64,000 bases of DNA from Chromohalobacter moromii (GTDB lineage: Bacteria; Pseudomonadota; Gammaproteobacteria; Pseudomonadales; Halomonadaceae). Positions 62,735-64,000 of the stretch are shown here, piece after piece; within the stretch, counting starts at the first letter, position 1, and each line of letters starts with the position of its first letter. Made by a program: the position numbers and the translations under genes. Under the pieces are notes generated by a model. The model worked only from the letters and a program-made list of their open reading frames with translations, made no database searches and was not told the origin of the DNA. Location: the NCBI RefSeq assembly GCF_023091865.1, contig NZ_JAHXDI010000004.1, positions 62,001-126,000 of the forward strand. Reading direction: 5' to 3'.

Positions 62735-62839
62735 ACGTCATGTCATGGCGCGCTGCGTTTGGTGGCATCCAGAGACTCGGCATAAGATGAATTCATGGCG
62801 ACGGCCAGCGTCGCCCTCATTGTCAGGAAGGAGAACGCC

Positions 62840-64000
62840 ATGGAGTCCCTTCAGGAGAACTCGCTGTTTCGCCCCTTTGCCTATATCGACGGCAACTGGG
62901 TGGCAGCGGACAGCGGCGAACAGATCGAGGTCGACGACCCGGCCACCGGTGAGATCGTGGGACGCATGCCCAAGCTGGGGCGTGCCGAGACCGAGCGTGC
63001 CATCGAAGCCGCCGAGTCGGCCTGGCCGGCTTGGCGTGCCCTGACGGCGCAAGAGCGCGCGGACACCTTGATGAAATGGTACGACCTGATGCTCGAGCAT
63101 CAGGACGAACTGGCGGCCATCATGACCGCCGAGCAGGGTAAGCCGATCAAGGAAGCGGCTGGCGAGATCGCTTATGCGGCTAGCTTCCTGCGCTGGTTCG
63201 CCGAAGAAGCGCGGCGCGTGTATGGCGATACCATCCCCGCCGCCAAGTCTAACCAGCGCATCGTGGTGCTCAAGCAGCCGGTCGGCGTCGTCGGGGCGAT
63301 CACGCCGTGGAATTTCCCGTCTTCCATGATCACTCGTAAGGCGGCCGCAGCATTGGCGGCGGGGTGCCCGATCGTCATCAAGCCGGCCAGTCAGACGCCG
63401 TTTTCCGCTACCGCGCTGGCGGCGTTGGCCGAGCAGGCTGGGGTGCCGCGCGGTGTGTTCAACGTGGTGCCGGGGCGTGCCAGCGAGATCGCCAAGGCGA
63501 TGACCGAGTCGCCCGTGGTACGCAAGATCACTTTCACCGGTTCCACCGAGGTGGGCAGCCAACTGATGGCCGGCGCCGCCGAGCATATCCAGAAGATTTC
63601 TCTGGAACTGGGGGGGAACGCACCATTTTTGGTCTTCGAAGACGCTGATCTCGATGCCGCCGTCGAGGGGGCAATGGCCAGCAAGTTCCGCAATGCCGGT
63701 CAGACCTGCGTTTGCACCAACCGCTTTCTGGTGCAGTCCAGCGTGATCAATGCGTTCAGTGAAAAGCTGGCGGCGGCCATGAACAGCGAATTGCACGTCG
63801 GCCCGGGCACCGAAGAAGGCGTGAACATCGGGCCGTTGATCGACGATGATGCCGTCGCCAAGGTCTCCGAACATATCCAAGATGCCGTCGACAAGGGCGC
63901 CGAACTGCTGTTAGGCGGCCATACGCATCCACTGGGTGGACGCTTTTTCACGCCGACACTGGTGAGCCACGCGAATGCCGATATGAAGGTCGCGCACGAG
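62840..64000 (+). CDS. gabD: succinate-semialdehyde dehydrogenase, NAD(P)-dependent (3' end missing)
   Basis: The first 387 residues of an aldehyde dehydrogenase that runs off the window. AGGAAGGAG precedes the ATG. The cofactor-binding PWNFPSSMITRKAAAALAAG and FTGSTEVGSQLM motifs, the general base in SLELGGNAPFLV and the nucleophile Cys in NAGQTCVCTNRF match GabD-type succinate-semialdehyde dehydrogenases. It oxidises succinate semialdehyde to succinate in GABA or related catabolism. Other semialdehyde substrates, such as glutarate semialdehyde, cannot be excluded. Confidence 0.92.
   Translation, partial: MESLQENSLFRPFAYIDGNWVAADSGEQIEVDDPATGEIVGRMPKLGRAETERAIEAAESAWPAWRALTAQERADTLMKWYDLMLEHQDELAAIMTAEQGKPIKEAAGEIAYAASFLRWFAEEARRVYGDTIPAAKSNQRIVVLKQPVGVVGAITPWNFPSSMITRKAAAALAAGCPIVIKPASQTPFSATALAALAEQAGVPRGVFNVVPGRASEIAKAMTESPVVRKITFTGSTEVGSQLMAGAAEHIQKISLELGGNAPFLVFEDADLDAAVEGAMASKFRNAGQTCVCTNRFLVQSSVINAFSEKLAAAMNSELHVGPGTEEGVNIGPLIDDDAVAKVSEHIQDAVDKGAELLLGGHTHPLGGRFFTPTLVSHANADMKVAHE

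Overview
The window is a contiguous stretch of a moderately GC-rich gammaproteobacterial chromosome. Gene content and order (leuS-lptE-holA, miaB-phoH-ybeY-corC-lnt, split trpE and trpGDC, folE-folX, a urt-ure block) and the protein sequences point to the Halomonadaceae, most likely Chromohalobacter or Halomonas. That assignment comes from recognition, not from a database search. Nearly all the sequence is coding and most genes look like ordinary core metabolism.

Layout. 1-5255: end of an HPP-family membrane protein, a DUF488 protein, then leuS-lptE-holA on the minus strand. 5436-10164: the zinc-ribbon gene ybeL, followed by a three-gene plus-strand set (choline-sulfatase betC, a zinc-free MDR oxidoreductase, a proline-racemase-superfamily enzyme). 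This set sits inside what is otherwise a conserved block. 10242-15802: lnt, corC, ybeY, phoH and miaB on the minus strand. 16307-23659: an SH3-domain protein, tpm, a YajG-like lipoprotein, an MFS transporter, ggt, a Tat-exported aldo/keto reductase and an ATP/ADP-translocase-like transporter. 23925-28870: rpe, a GIY-YIG protein, dihydroxyacetone kinase, a type II NADH dehydrogenase and gph. 28938-34377: trpE and trpGDC, each preceded by a short ORF with Trp codons; the one before trpG is followed by a textbook attenuator. Two small genes lie between the trp loci. 34466-42288: a CPA-type antiporter with an RCK domain, a DUF2905 protein, a YdiJ-like D-2-hydroxyglutarate dehydrogenase, serS and cobA.

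42377-54730 is the most coherent system in the window. Two NtrC-type enhancer sites and a strong sigma-54 promoter precede urtABCDE (urea ABC importer). This runs directly into ureD-ureA-ureB-ureC, a GNAT acetyltransferase, ureE-ureF-ureG and a HupE/UreJ nickel permease, all on the plus strand and mostly overlapping or a few bases apart. Import of urea, its hydrolysis, nickel supply and enzyme maturation therefore appear to be one nitrogen-controlled unit.

54742-64000: a DUF1206 membrane protein, a DUF3311-like/SSS symporter pair, a more AT-rich gene-poor stretch with an orphan Rap1a/Tai-like immunity protein and a 50-residue ORF, and tRNA-Leu(UAG) with a clear promoter. Then come comF, srkA, folE, folX, a cold-shock-like/membrane fusion protein and the start of gabD, which runs off the end.

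I found no CRISPR array, insertion sequence, prophage or rRNA. The best candidates for something undescribed are the Ser/Thr active-site variant in the betC cassette, the acetyltransferase embedded in the urease operon, a hairpin that hides the dhaKL ribosome binding site, and the small tRNA-adjacent region.
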